64,000 bases of DNA. It comes from Clonostachys chloroleuca. Lineage: Eukaryota; Ascomycota; Sordariomycetes; Hypocreales; Bionectriaceae. Below the pieces are notes generated by a model. It did no database searches and had not been told where the DNA came from. It saw nothing but the letters and a program-made list of their open reading frames with translations. The translations under genes were made by a program, and so were the position numbers. The stretch lies in contig JBANAY010000003.1 of assembly GCA_037952775.1 (NCBI GenBank), positions 14,942,001 to 15,006,000 on the forward strand. Reading direction: 5' to 3'. This document shows, in pieces, positions 22,866 through 34,162 of the stretch (positions are counted from its first letter, which is position 1; each line of letters begins with the position of its first letter).

Positions 22866-23297
22866 ATGGCTTTTTGCGAATTGTGTCGCTCTCATGCCAT
22901 GTACTTACAAACGGTAGTATTGGAATACGCCTTGCGAAAGGCCCGTGGAAATCTTAGCTCAATTAGCGCTGATCCTGGACCTGTAACTATGATTCATAAT
23001 GATTGTGAGGCGCTGCTGCAGGGGTAAAGACCAGCAATGCGCAAACTAGTGAATGAGCTTCAATCATTACGTGAGTCACCGGCGGCATCAGATCAGGCAC
23101 ATCCTCAAGTGCAAATAGCATCAGCAAGTCCAGAGGCAATAAATAGGGCTCTGAAGTTGGAAATACGCAGGAGAATTCGGAAACATCACGACAAGAAGGC
23201 TGCTATAATTCGCATCACGCCGCGGCAATTGACAAGCCACCTTCCTTCACGCCTCATTAAACCACACGCTCTCTTATTAGCATTTTATACGTCCTGA
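22866..23297 (+). other. two adjacent small open frames, coding status unclear
   Basis: A frame starting MAFCELCRSH (22866-23027) and, just after it, one starting MRKLVNELQ (23037-23297) fill the space between the tRNA and the large RNA-processing gene. The second has a basic helical segment (KLEIRRRIRKHHDKKAA). No family is recognised. They could be the 5' leader of the next gene, a broken small gene, or chance. Confidence 0.25.
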
Positions 23298-23316
23298 GGG
23301 ACGCAAATACCTGTTC

Positions 23317-26300
23317 ATGGCGCCTGCCGATCATGCCATGTCGGCTCTATTGACACCCTCGACCGACACCGCGCTTTGCTTGATCCCACCAAAGCATCTC
23401 TGGGAGCCCGTTGACCGACTACGATCCCTGTATGACAAAGCCTACAACCGATGGCCGCCCCATGTGAATCTTGTTTATCCCTTCGTCCAACCAAACTGCC
23501 TGGAAAGAGCTGTCGAGGCCATTGCTCAGATAGACTATGGCCTTGAACTGGGTCATTCAACACCCACTGCAGCCCTGTCTGAGCCAGACGTTTTCGCGCA
23601 GAAGAACAACAACACTATACACCTACGGCCGCGAGACGGCAAGAATTTAGAAACCCTGCGACGGCTTTCCAACATATTGCAACGTGCTCTTGGGAGACCG
23701 GAGGACACCAATTTCAAACCTCACATGACAGTGGCTCAGAGCCAGGACCGCAACCCAGCCTCCCACCTCTATCTAGTTGACAAGGTTCGCTCCATTGGCG
23801 AGATTTCCTGGGATGCCGCCGAATTGGCCATTTTGATTCGTGACAAGGACCAGTCTTCCACTGATCCCACGGCGCCCCGACTCATGAAGCTCTGGGGACG
23901 TGTCTCCCTCAACCCCCCTCGAATCAATCGACTGCCAATCCCCGAGACAATATATTCACCGAGTGAAGAAGCCCAGTCCTCGGTTATTCCCCAGCCAGCT
24001 CCACAGACATCTTATAGGTTTTGCCCATCTGAAAGCAAGTGGGTTTCGCACTCTTGTTCGATCACCTCTACTGCTCAACAGTCCACCATGAACCGATTGA
24101 TCGTGGCATCTTACAATGTTCTCGGAGAGTTTGAATGGCCGCCGAACCAAGACAGATATCCGAACATCGTAGAGAATCTCATTTCCGAACGTGGAAGAGC
24201 CGATATTATAGCACTGCAAGAAGTCACTGATCACTTCTTGCAATTTCTCCTCGCCGACGAACAAATCCGTTCACAGTATCCGTTTTCCACCCATGGCCCG
24301 CCAGATCAACTCGACATTGGGCCTCTTCCAAATCACCTCAACATTGTAATTTTGAGCAAATTTGAGTTTCAGTGGAATAACCTCTTATTGTCGAGGAAGC
24401 ACAAGGGTTCGCCCATTCTTATCTTCCCGTCCGTTCGCGAGAGCGATACCGAACCCAGCAACAGCCAAACACTACCACTGGTCCTTGCCGCATGCCATCT
24501 CAGCCATGGGTTGGTAGATGGAGCTGTAGCCGGCAAAAAGAACGAACTACAAAGAATTGTCAATCATCTTACCAGTACATACCAATCTCACCCATGGATC
24601 ATTGCTGGCGATTTCAACATCCCAACCTCATCGTACACCATCGAAACAGCCCGACAACGACGCTTCATCTCCTCTCAATCCTACCATTATCTGAGAGACT
24701 TTACCTCTAAACTAACTGAATCTGGTCTGCAAGATACCTGGATAGCTTCAAGAATCCAAAGTGGAGAGTCTTCAACGCAGTCATGGCGACTCGAACCCGC
24801 GGCCAATGAGCTTTTCGAGGGTGAAGAAGGCGCAACATTTGATCCCCAATCTAATACCCTTGCTGCGAAGCTTGTAGGCTCTGGAATGAACAATCGCCCC
24901 CAAAGGTATGATAGAATTCTTGTGAATTCTCACTTCAGGCTTCGCCCGTCGCGCTTCAACATGTTTGGCCTCCCACCAACCCAGGTTCAAGCAGACAAGC
25001 AAATCGATGCTGGTGCAAGCGATCACTGGGGTGTTCGCTGTCTCTTCCAAGCACCATCTCAGGAGGAAAAGAGCCAGGAGAATGCGAGGGAGAAGGCGAT
25101 GGACGTGAAACTGGAGCACGGACCATCTTCCTTGGGCGGATTGGAGGATTTGAAACGTTGTCTGCAGAAACGACAATTTCTACCCACCCAAGCTGATGTT
25201 ACTGAACGGCAACATGCTATCAATCTCCTTCAGACTGCTCTACAGTGTCAAGCCGTCGGACATGATACGCCAGAAGACGGAAAAGGGCCGCAGTTGACGC
25301 TTGTGCCAGTGGGCTCATTCGGCCTAGGGGTCTGGACTGAGTCTTCTGACGTGGATGTCCTGTGTATTGGCGGCATCAGCTCAAAGTTGTTCTTCAAACT
25401 GGCCATTTCAAGACTTCGAAAGGCAGAATCAAGCGGCATTAAAATTCTCAGAAGGGTGAGAGCAAGCTCAGGAACGATGTTACTTCTGGACATCTCTGGA
25501 ATCAAGTTCGATCTGCACTATTGTGGTTCTCTCTCTATCCTTGAACAGTAAGTAAACAAACCTCATCCACTCGCACAAACATGGCATTCACACACGCTTT
25601 TAGGTTCCCTGAGGTAATGAAGAGACCACCGACCGACCCAGCTTTCGCTTTACCACCTCAGACACTGTCAAAGCTAAAACCTGTCCGAGACCTCTTTTAC
25701 ATCCGCCGATCAGTCCCGGACATGTCGCAATATAGAGCCGCTCATTTGTTGATCAAAGCCTGGGCCAAGTCCAGAGGCCTTTATGGGGCGAAATTTGGCC
25801 TTCTTGGAGGCATCAACGTAGCCGTGACTCTTGTTCCCGTGTGCAAAGCTCTTGTGAAAAAGGCGGGATCAGTCTCTGTGGCGGATATCGTGGTCTCTTA
25901 CTTTCATCACTACGCTCAGTTCGACTGGAAGACGCAGGTAGTCTTTGATCCGTTCTTCCATAAGAATCTAACCTACCGCCGGTCTTCTACGGAGCCGCTG
26001 TGCCTTTTGGGATGGCACCCTCCTGTTTTGAACACGGCTCTTAACGCTTCCGTGCCCACCGTCAAGACCATCCAGGCTGAAATTTCGAGATCTTGTGAGC
26101 TTCTCTCGAGCCAGAACATCACCTGGGACAAGTTCCTCGACTCATTCATGGGCCCCTCCTCGCTCGCAGAATCGGATCTTGACCCTGGAGCCGCGGACTT
26201 CTTGCAAGCGTTCAAAGTGTACGCCAGGCTTGACATCAGCTATTGGGGCTCGTCATCAAGAAAGCGCAACGACTTTGTGGGATGGTTGGAATCGAGATGC

Positions 26301-27100
26301 GTCATGCTACTTGTTGGTGAGTCTTTTTTTCCCCAACCCTCCAACAGAAAAGACATTAATATTCTTTTCTAGAAATTGGCAGAAAGGCCCCTGGTTTTAC
26401 GGCTCGAATCTGGCCACAACGGTTCGTAGATGGAGGTGCCGCTAAGACTTCTGGTAGCGAAGAAACTTCGGACTATAATGGCTGCTACCTGCTTGGTATC
26501 GAGCGCAAGTCTCGTGATCATTCCGAAGGCGCTCTTCAGGCAACCCTTGCCCAGTTTGAGGAGCGCATCCGAGGGGACGCCAGACATTTTGATGCCAACA
26601 CTTCTTGGATGGCTGCAACCCTTGTCAAGTGCACAGAATTGGGCGACCTTCAGCTCGACAAGAGCCTCTTCCTCGAGGACAATGGCGCCGCAGCTGATGA
26701 TGACATTAGTTCTGACGACGACGAGTCGGATGAAGATGAGGAGATCGATGATGCTGACGGAGTGGCAAAGTTGCCAATTAGGCAACAGCCACAACATGGG
26801 CTCGGATTATCTACAGCAAAATTACGAACCGCAGTAGACGTCATGAATCGGCTGAGATGGGATTCCAGCATGGATAGCGATGACTACATTGTTGGCTACG
26901 AGGACCGATTCACTGGCACTTGTGAGAAGTCCCTTGACATGTGGAAGACCGATCAAACCGACGAAGAGTTCATTCCACAACATAGAATTCTCTACTTCAA
27001 GCGGCTTAGCGATAATGAGGTGGTCTGGGAACGGAGGACTAGGATAGACAAGATATTCGGTAGCGGAGCCTCGAGCCAACCAGAGCTTGGTTGCGAGTGA
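23317..27100 (+). CDS. four-domain RNA-end processing protein: 2H phosphoesterase + EEP nuclease + poly(A)-polymerase-type NTase + MJ1316/DUF504
   Basis: Exons 23317-25547, 25604-26316 and 26373-27100 give 1223 residues. Domain 1 (about 20-200) is a 2H phosphoesterase/2'-5' RNA-ligase-like fold with two His motifs, PPHVNLVYPF and FKPHMTVAQ; this class opens cyclic or joins 2'-linked RNA ends. Domain 2 (about 258-580) is an endonuclease/exonuclease/phosphatase fold with SYNVLGEF, IIALQEV, AGDFN and ASDHWGV, a full catalytic set. Domain 3 (about 610-1000) is a polymerase-beta-type nucleotidyltransferase with GSFGLGVWTESSDVDVL (GS..DxD), a third acidic position in ISGIKFDLHYC, and the poly(A)-polymerase central domain (HLLIKAWAKSRGLYGAKFG). 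After an acidic linker (about 1089-1110), domain 4 is MJ1316/DUF504 (PQHRILYFKRL, VVWERRTRIDKIF), proposed in comparative work to recognise RNA cyclic-phosphate ends. No targeting signal is seen. A combined RNA-repair or turnover enzyme is inferred; all active sites look intact. Confidence 0.87.
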
Positions 27101-27504
27101 ACATAGGAAGCAATAAATGAGATTTGAGATGTTGTATATTCTCACAATAAATAATCAGGTCTTAGTGGTGGGGTTTAAGTTGAGTCTTTAGTTATACAAC
27201 TCTGCTGTGGCAGATGACGCGTACTTCATTGTCGTCTTTACCCTCGCGGAGAAGGAGGGGACTTGGAGCTCAGTTCCTCTGTCATTTTCCCCCGCCCGAA
27301 TCCCTCTCTGATAACTTTTTATAGTCTTCAGAGATGTGAGAGCAAAGGGGTAAGCAGGCTATCTCTGGTATCACGTGATGGCTTCACGATCCGTCGCGTG
27401 CGTGCACTCCTTAGCTCACAGACCTTTTATCCGTCACGCAAGTTCACTTCCGGCAACGAATACCAGCTCTATTAACTTTTCAAACTCGATCAAAACAAGG
27501 CATC
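27101..27504. other. short intergenic region, promoter of the protease gene
   Basis: Four hundred bases between two tandem genes. It must contain the 3' end of the first and the promoter of the second; a TATCACGTGATGG stretch at about 27368-27380 holds a CACGTG E-box core. No gene. Confidence 0.5.
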
Positions 27505-28350
27505 ATGATTCATGCTAATATTCCAACGGACTTCTCCATCCGCACGCTATCAAGCAAACTCACAGTTGCCGTAACCAAACTCCCCGCTTCCGACCATCGC
27601 ACCCTTAGTAAAAAGCGTGAATGGCTTGAAAACTACACAGTTGAAGTACCTAAAACGCTCAAACGCAACGGGGTGGCAAGCCCCGTTCCTGCAGTTCTGG
27701 TTTTCGCCCAAGAAGAAGCTGGGACTGCGATTTGCATATCTCCCAATGGCGTGATCTTGACCTGCTCCCACTGCGTCGCCGAGACGGAGGATGAGCTTGA
27801 CTGGGGCAAAACCCACTGGCTTCTTTTTGCCTCTGGTACTGTTGTTGCTGCGAAAACAGTGTTCTGGGATCCCAGTCGAGATCTTGCCATTTTGATCATC
27901 ACGCGTGCACCACCATCAGCTCTGAATTCCCCAGCCTCTTTCCCATTCATTCGCTTGTCACCGGAACCCCCTTGTCTAAACGCACGATTGATGTGTTTCG
28001 GTCATCCAGGAGCAGAGGACTTGGAAGCTTCGATACCTGGTGTGAAGACAAACTATGACACCCTGGTAATGAGTCTGGGTACTTTTAAAGGCATGGCGCC
28101 GGGTCAGGATCCGCAGGACAATACAGAAATAGGGGCTTTTATGCACGATTGCTGGACATATTGGGGACACAGCGGTGCTCCCCTGTTGGACAGAAATACT
28201 GGCGTTTTGGTAGCCTTGCATTCTAGTTGGGACGATGAGACTGCGATGAGAAGAGGTGTCCCCTGGGAAGCTATTGATGCATTCCTTCAAGAGATTGAGA
28301 AGCAGGAGCATGGCACCACGCCAGAAGGATGGCGTTGGCATTGCCGATAA
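27505..28350 (+). CDS. trypsin-fold serine protease, cytosolic, HtrA/Trypsin_2-like
   Basis: A chymotrypsin-fold serine peptidase of 281 residues from a single exon. The catalytic triad is visible in order: His in ILTCSHCVAE, Asp in DPSRDLAILI and Ser in GHSGAPLLDR. Strand motifs GTAICISPNGV and GVLVALHSSWDD match the family. There is no signal peptide, transmembrane segment, propeptide or PDZ domain, so it should act inside the cell as a minimal protease, or as a non-proteolytic member if substrate access has changed. The ATG at 27505 is in good context (ATCATGATT), and no upstream in-frame ATG fits better. The gene follows the RNA-processing fusion by 404 bases on the same strand. Substrate unknown; gene intact. 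Confidence 0.82.
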   Translation: MIHANIPTDFSIRTLSSKLTVAVTKLPASDHRTLSKKREWLENYTVEVPKTLKRNGVASPVPAVLVFAQEEAGTAICISPNGVILTCSHCVAETEDELDWGKTHWLLFASGTVVAAKTVFWDPSRDLAILIITRAPPSALNSPASFPFIRLSPEPPCLNARLMCFGHPGAEDLEASIPGVKTNYDTLVMSLGTFKGMAPGQDPQDNTEIGAFMHDCWTYWGHSGAPLLDRNTGVLVALHSSWDDETAMRRGVPWEAIDAFLQEIEKQEHGTTPEGWRWHCR

Positions 28351-29730
28351 CAGCTGTGCCTTTGGTTGGCAAATCTCTAGCTGACAGGGCAATTTTCGAC
28401 CATTGATTTCCCAAGATATTTCATAATGCATAAATCTTAGAACACGCTAGATACTTCCTAAATCCGCTCATTCCCAGCAGCTTTTTGCGTTCATAGATAG
28501 AATAGCCTTGCAAAAAAAAAAAAAAAACAGATGAATAAAATATATTGATACGCGTTTGATAAGGGCAAGACATCTAAATTTAGACAAGGCACCGTACCTG
28601 GAGAGTCCATATCGAAAAGATCCGCCTTTGCTGTCGATCACTGAAAAAAGAGGGGATAAAGGAGTGTTCCTTTCTCAGGAGTCAGGCCTGACTCTCACGT
28701 AATAAGTATGTCGCAATGAGGATCGCATGAACACTACCCTTTGCTCCGTAGTATTTATGCCATGAAACTCATCAACTTGGCCATATCATGGTATTTGTTT
28801 TGGGGCATATGATTCGCGCCAATATGAAAAGGGGTTTCGCATGGATCGAAATTTTATGGCCCGCATGTGGCTCTGAGGGAAGACCACTCATCCCGCTGTT
28901 CATCAAAACTGTGACACGATTCGTAACTAGAATTGGCATTGACTGTTCAACACACAGAACTAGCTCTATTTGAACAATTTGAAGCATTCATCATAACTAA
29001 GTGCTCAAAAATTACACAGGCTGTATCTTGGTTGCCCAGCAGAAAACTCTGGTGCCAATCTCGCCAGGAATTGACGAACAAGGGCCCAAGCTCCCTGGCT
29101 CCTTAAGGATTTTCTGCCTTACAGTCCAATCTCCCGATTTTTGGCTCAACCGAGAGGCCTGTTTATTGGTTGAATGGTCCGTTGCCGCTTCCTAAGCTTC
29201 TTAAAGTATGGTATGGGCCTTCCGAATGGACCGGCTTGGCCAAAAACAGATCCTATTTGCGATTGCCTTCAAAATGGTGGGGCTTGTTTTCAGCCAATAT
29301 CGCCAAATGCAAGGGTTGTAAGATCATCGGTTGCCTTTCGCGGGGCTGGGCTGAGCTGTGCGGACCAGTCCAGCCTGGACGCGGGCCATTGAGAAAAAAT
29401 TGGACTAGGAGTTTCCTATTCGATCATGGTAAGCTGACAGAGCCCAGACCCTGGTGTGCTGACAATGCGTTGGGCTGGGCTTTCGGGAGGAGTAGCTAGA
29501 TATGCATGTCTCTAATCCATCCATTCAGCTGAAGCCAAACGGGGCCTGCTCAAGCTTCTAGCCCAGGGTTGCATGTACTATTCATGTAGAATAGCGGAGC
29601 CAATTCCTGTTATTGGTTTTGGCACCTCGTAAAAGAAGACGTTTCTTCCTTTTCGCCCCCATTCGCAAATGCTGACGCCGTGGTGAATACTTGGAAGTGT
29701 CGAGGGCCTCTTGCCCACACCGAAAACACG
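28351..29730. other. 1.4-kb intergenic region
   Basis: No gene is supported; the open frames at 28788-29499 overlap each other and carry no motifs. An A16 tract lies at 28512-28527. The final part should contain the promoter of the DUF3176 gene. Confidence 0.55.
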
Positions 29731-31607
29731 ATGGTTCCCAATTCCTTCACTAATCACAGAGCTCCGGAATTCACGACTCCAGCCGACGATTCGACGCTAC
29801 AGCCTGAAAACCCTCGAAGTCGCACCCCTCCGTTGAGCCCATCGCAAGCAGCTCTCGGCCAGTCTGCGCCCCTCATGGCTGACCACCGACCGATTTCCGA
29901 GTCGAAAAACGTGGCGAGCGGCTTGGTACAGGATGTGTCATCCTCTACCCAGTCATTGGAGGACGACGTCTCCCCGTCGGGAGAAAAGCCTCGCAGAGAT
30001 GGCCCTACGTTTCTACAGATCTTGAAGGCATGGTATCCCGAGCTTCTCTGGGTTGCTTTCGATATTGCGCTGCTCATTGCTCTAGTCATCACTCTCGCTG
30101 AGTTCAATGACAAGCCGATGCCGAAATGGAAACTGGGTCTGACTCTGAACACCGTCGTCGCCATTCTCTCGACCGTGAGCCGGGCGATGACTATCATTCC
30201 TCTGGTCGAGGCCATGTCACAGCTCAAATGGAATTGGTTCGCCTCAAAGCAGAGACAGCTCCGGGATGTTTACTTGTTCGATCAGGCGAGCCGTGGGCCT
30301 TGGGGAGCCATGGTCCTGATCTTCAAGACGCGTGGAAGGTATGCGATATCAATTTTCCCCCAAAAGACCATTGATTGCTTAATACTAAGCCTCGTTGGAA
30401 AGACTCATCACCTTCGCCTGGGTTGCGGCTGTGATTCTGGTATCTGGTCTCGCTACGTCGTTCTTGACACAGTCCGCGGTCACTTACGACCAAGACAGAT
30501 TCGTCCAAGTTGATAATGCTGAGCAGGCATCAGTCCTCGTCGCCCCGACCTGGCCAGTGTTTAGCAAGTCCAGCAATGTTACATATGAGCATGGTAAGCC
30601 AGAATAATACTAGCCGTGCACTAAACCTCCCTTTTATTAACTTCCGGTCCAAAAGACCCAAGCTTCGGATTTGGTATCACCCGATCTGCGATCCGAGCCG
30701 CATTTCTGAGCGAAGGAGAAACTTGGGAACCTCCCCAGCCACGATGTCCCGAGGTGAAGTGCGAATGGCCACCTACGAGCTCTCTCGCCGTCTGCGCTAG
30801 TATACAAAACGTGACAGAACATCTCACCTTCGAGACGCGCGACAACAAGGTGAATGACTCGTACACCGAGAGCATTACCAACGCCGCTCTTCCGGGTGGA
30901 CGCGCCCTTCTCAGCAAGGTACTTGAGCCGGGCGTAAAGGCAATTGGTGGTAACATGACTGCTTCAGAGTACAAGTTTCCAATCGAGGAGTTCAATGACC
31001 ACGCCGTTGCGGACAGATGGGACACACTTGCGAAATGGGACAATCAAGACATATTGACGACGGCACTGTCCCATTTCTACGTCATCTACAGCAACAACAA
31101 TAAAAACGAGGATCCCAAATACAGGTTTCGGGCAGCTGAGCTTGTGTATCATCTCTGCGTCAAGACTTATGACGTGGGATTTGAAAATAGCGAGCCGACT
31201 ACCAAGACCGCCTCGACTGCTGTCAAGGTCGACGAGCTTCTTCACCCAGGCCCCAAGTTTGACCAGGAGGAAAGTTCTTTGACCATGCTGAGCGAAGAAG
31301 GTAACGGCCCTTTCAATGTGTCTGTCGGCTGGACGTTCGAGATTATGAGAAACTATTTCAAACATGCTTTCACCGGGTCCTGGGTCTGGAATATCAACGA
31401 GACGGAAATCATGCCGACAGCTCCCGAGCTGATCTTCCGAAACATGTTCTTCCGCTTCAACGAGTCCACGACGGACGATGAATTTGACCTCAGAGCCATC
31501 GGAAACCTCCAAAGCCTCACTGATACCATTGGAGATGCCATGACAGCTTAGTATGTTCCATCTGCAAACACTTTAACCCTCTTTCTGCGCTCTACAAGCT
31601 TCTGAAT

Positions 31608-31641
<34 letters not shown>

Positions 31642-32015
31642 AACGGTTGCTTACAATAGATAGCATGCGAGAAGTAGACCCGAACCGAGCCAAGTCCGGA
31701 GTTGCCTACAGACAGCAAACCATGGTGAAGGTTCGCTGGGAGTGGCTCAGTCTCCTGATCATTCAGATCGGGCTGACCCTTTTGTTTGTCGTTGCCGTCA
31801 TGATCCAAACAGCCAGGCTTGGAATGGATGTGGTCAAGAGTTCCAACACGGCCGAATTATTTGCATTCCAGGGCATGCACGAGAACGGAGCTGGCTCTAA
31901 TCTTGCTCAGGAGACGGATGGATTGAAGTACAGAGGTATCAAGACGGAACTATCTCCCACCTTGTCTGGGCAGCTTGTACAGGGAGAGCATGGCTGGAAG
32001 TTGAAAATTTCTTAA
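29731..32015 (+). CDS. DUF3176-family integral membrane protein
   Basis: A fungus-specific membrane protein of the DUF3176 family; function is not known. Exons 29731-30338, 30403-30593, 30656-31550 and 31664-32015 give 681 residues. After a Ser/Pro-rich N terminus of about 95 residues come the family signature and two or three transmembrane helices (ELLWVAFDIALLIALVITLA; LTLNTVVAILSTVSRAM; LITFAWVAAVILVSGLATSF). Then comes a large, N-glycosylation-rich domain with CPEVKCEWPPTSSLAVC, the Cys-rich DUF3176 mark, and a last helix (LSLLIIQIGLTLLFVVAV). Intron 3 contains a T31 tract. Its acceptor must be the AG at 31662-31663, because the AG four bases earlier would create TAA at once. The ATG at 29731 is the first in frame. 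Intact gene; neighbours give no clue to its role. Confidence 0.83.
31610..31640 (+). repeat. T31 homopolymer in intron 3 of the DUF3176 gene
   Basis: Thirty-one consecutive T between the donor (31551) and the acceptor of this intron, ending 21 bases before the first AG, where the polypyrimidine tract would be. Confidence 0.92.
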
Positions 32016-34162
32016 CGCGGGCAGTTCCCTCACTTGATCAGCCGCCGGTGCGTTACATTGTAATAATGTCAGAAACTATTCCGTTTCTTACTTTTCATGA
32101 ATCAGCGTTCAAAATTAGCATATTTAATTAACTGGGGCGGGCACTTGTTAACGATCTTTCTGGTATGAACAGTAGAATACACTCACTGTGCCAGGGCTGA
32201 GAGCTGCGTACCTATTGCTGGAGATGAAAGTCTAGTGAAGAAGAGATAGGTTTCCAGATGAAGGCTCTCTTCATTTTGACATTCAATCAAAAGCGTTTGC
32301 CACACGCTATGATTGCACCGTGCGGCGGCGAGTCGGCCTCACTGATCACCGTTGTTGAACCCCTTAATAGGAACAACGAGGACGCTCTCACCCGGCTTTT
32401 GCAGTCGGGTTCTTATTGCACGTAAGGATTTGATTTAATAAAGAATTTACGGGGTTCAAGTCTGCTGTTCACTCGTAAATAGTGCGTCAAGTCTTGCTTA
32501 GAGATATTCATGAATTAAGCTTATGAAGCCTGTCAGAACTGAAAACGTAGTGGCGACAAGTTCACAGACCCGGACATTGAGGCATTGGATCAGATGAATC
32601 TGGTTAATTTGATTGCCATTCAATGAAAAGAAAAGGGTCTGTCAATGACTCCCTCATGTATCCGTCTAGGATGAACATAGACGTATACTACCTCGGCTTT
32701 CGTCCGATTACCTCCCACTTCCCGTCCTTGGTAGCCAGGGCCTTTTGAACCGTATCTCCAGGGTAAGCTTAATTCAAGGGACGAAGGGAATTTAGGCTCC
32801 CCCCCTATTAGCAGAGCCATAATTGGACAAACTCGCCCCGCTTCCCGTGAATCTAGACTGGACCCTGGTAAAATGAGCTCGCCGACGGACGTCTGCTTTC
32901 GGCACTGGTCTTTCCACGGCCTCTGGATAGTGTAGATCGTTAGGGTTTAGAAATGAATAACGCAGAACTGGGAAGAAGAAGAAAAAAATAAAAATAAAAA
33001 AAAAACCCCTCATATTCCGCCACTGGCCTAAATCATCACAATACATACTAATATAGTCCTCCCATGTAGCGAAGGAAAGATATGCTTCGTAGCGCGTTCA
33101 AACTGGGAAGATGAATACGAGATACGTTTTCTTTATTATCAAGCATTGCTTACCCCGCAAAGAGTCTGACCTCTTGGACGGAGTGGTGTATGCCGTTGGG
33201 AACAGCGCTGTGGTATTTCCACTAGAGATCAACAGATCTGCTTCTGGACCATCCAAGATGAATATCGATTGCCACCATTTCTGACTCTGCTTGTCGTCAC
33301 GATACCATGTCGAAGTAGATTTATGTGTGGCATGGCATGTCCCATTTTTTTTTAAGGAGATGGAGGTGCGACGTTCTGCTATTCTGCTTGCACGAATACC
33401 GGATTTCTTGTCGCAATCAGAATCACTCCATCTCATGAGGGAAATGGGCCTAATCTGAGGTTTTTACGATGATGGATATCATGCAAGATTAGTTGGAATG
33501 GCGCCGCCTGCATCGCATAGAGGTCGAATCGCTACTCAGCTACAGATATTCAATGAGTCAAGTATTCCGCAAGGGGCAAGGTGTTTGATACTAGGGGTGA
33601 ATGGCAAGTCTAGACAGAACGGAGGCGAGGAGGGCCACGAGACATGGAGTGCTAAACACGACAAGTTAGCTACAATAATTAGGAGAGAAATGGTGGCATA
33701 GACTATGAGAGGCACCGCGTGACCCTAAGAAAGAGAAGGGCGTTGGTAAGAAGCTTACTACGTCGTCTTGGGCTGCCCTGCTGTCACATATCTCCTTGGT
33801 ATGTGTGCATCCTATTCAGCTTAATTTAGCCGTAATACACTATGGCTTTGCCTATGGCTAGCCCTACCAGACTAACACACCATAATGCAGAGGTAAACTC
33901 AGTTTGGCTTGGCGGAGGCAGGACTATTCCTTGTTGCTAGTCTGGATTGGCCCAACCGTCAAGTCTAGTCCCAAGCCACGGTGATCAGCCAATGGGGTGT
34001 CAGGAAGATACACGTACCAAGTGTCAGCATTGGACGCCACTCGCACCCGACATGTCTCTGAGTTGGCGTGAGGGCTATTTAATTATACGCTGGGTGCCCA
34101 ACACCCCTTGGAACTGCTAAAATCTGAAGGCCGTAGATCATCCTCGCTCTCGTCGTGGTGCC
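32016..34162. other. 2.1-kb intergenic region, nothing recognised
   Basis: Only short open frames without motifs are present. An A-rich tract lies at about 32982-33004. The last 100 bases form the promoter of the next gene. Confidence 0.55.
34076..34082 (+). promoter_or_regulatory. possible TATA element of the surface-protein gene
   Basis: TATTTAA followed by TTATA, about 85 bases before the ATG at 34163. The spacing is typical; no other support. Confidence 0.3.

Noticed and set aside
24090..25060. EEP nuclease as a separate gene
   Set aside because: The frame is open without interruption from the 2H domain through the EEP domain into the nucleotidyltransferase (23317-25547), so a fusion is the simplest reading.
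32453..32475. tRNA-like GGGTTCAAGTC segment
   Set aside because: No acceptor or anticodon stem can be paired around it.
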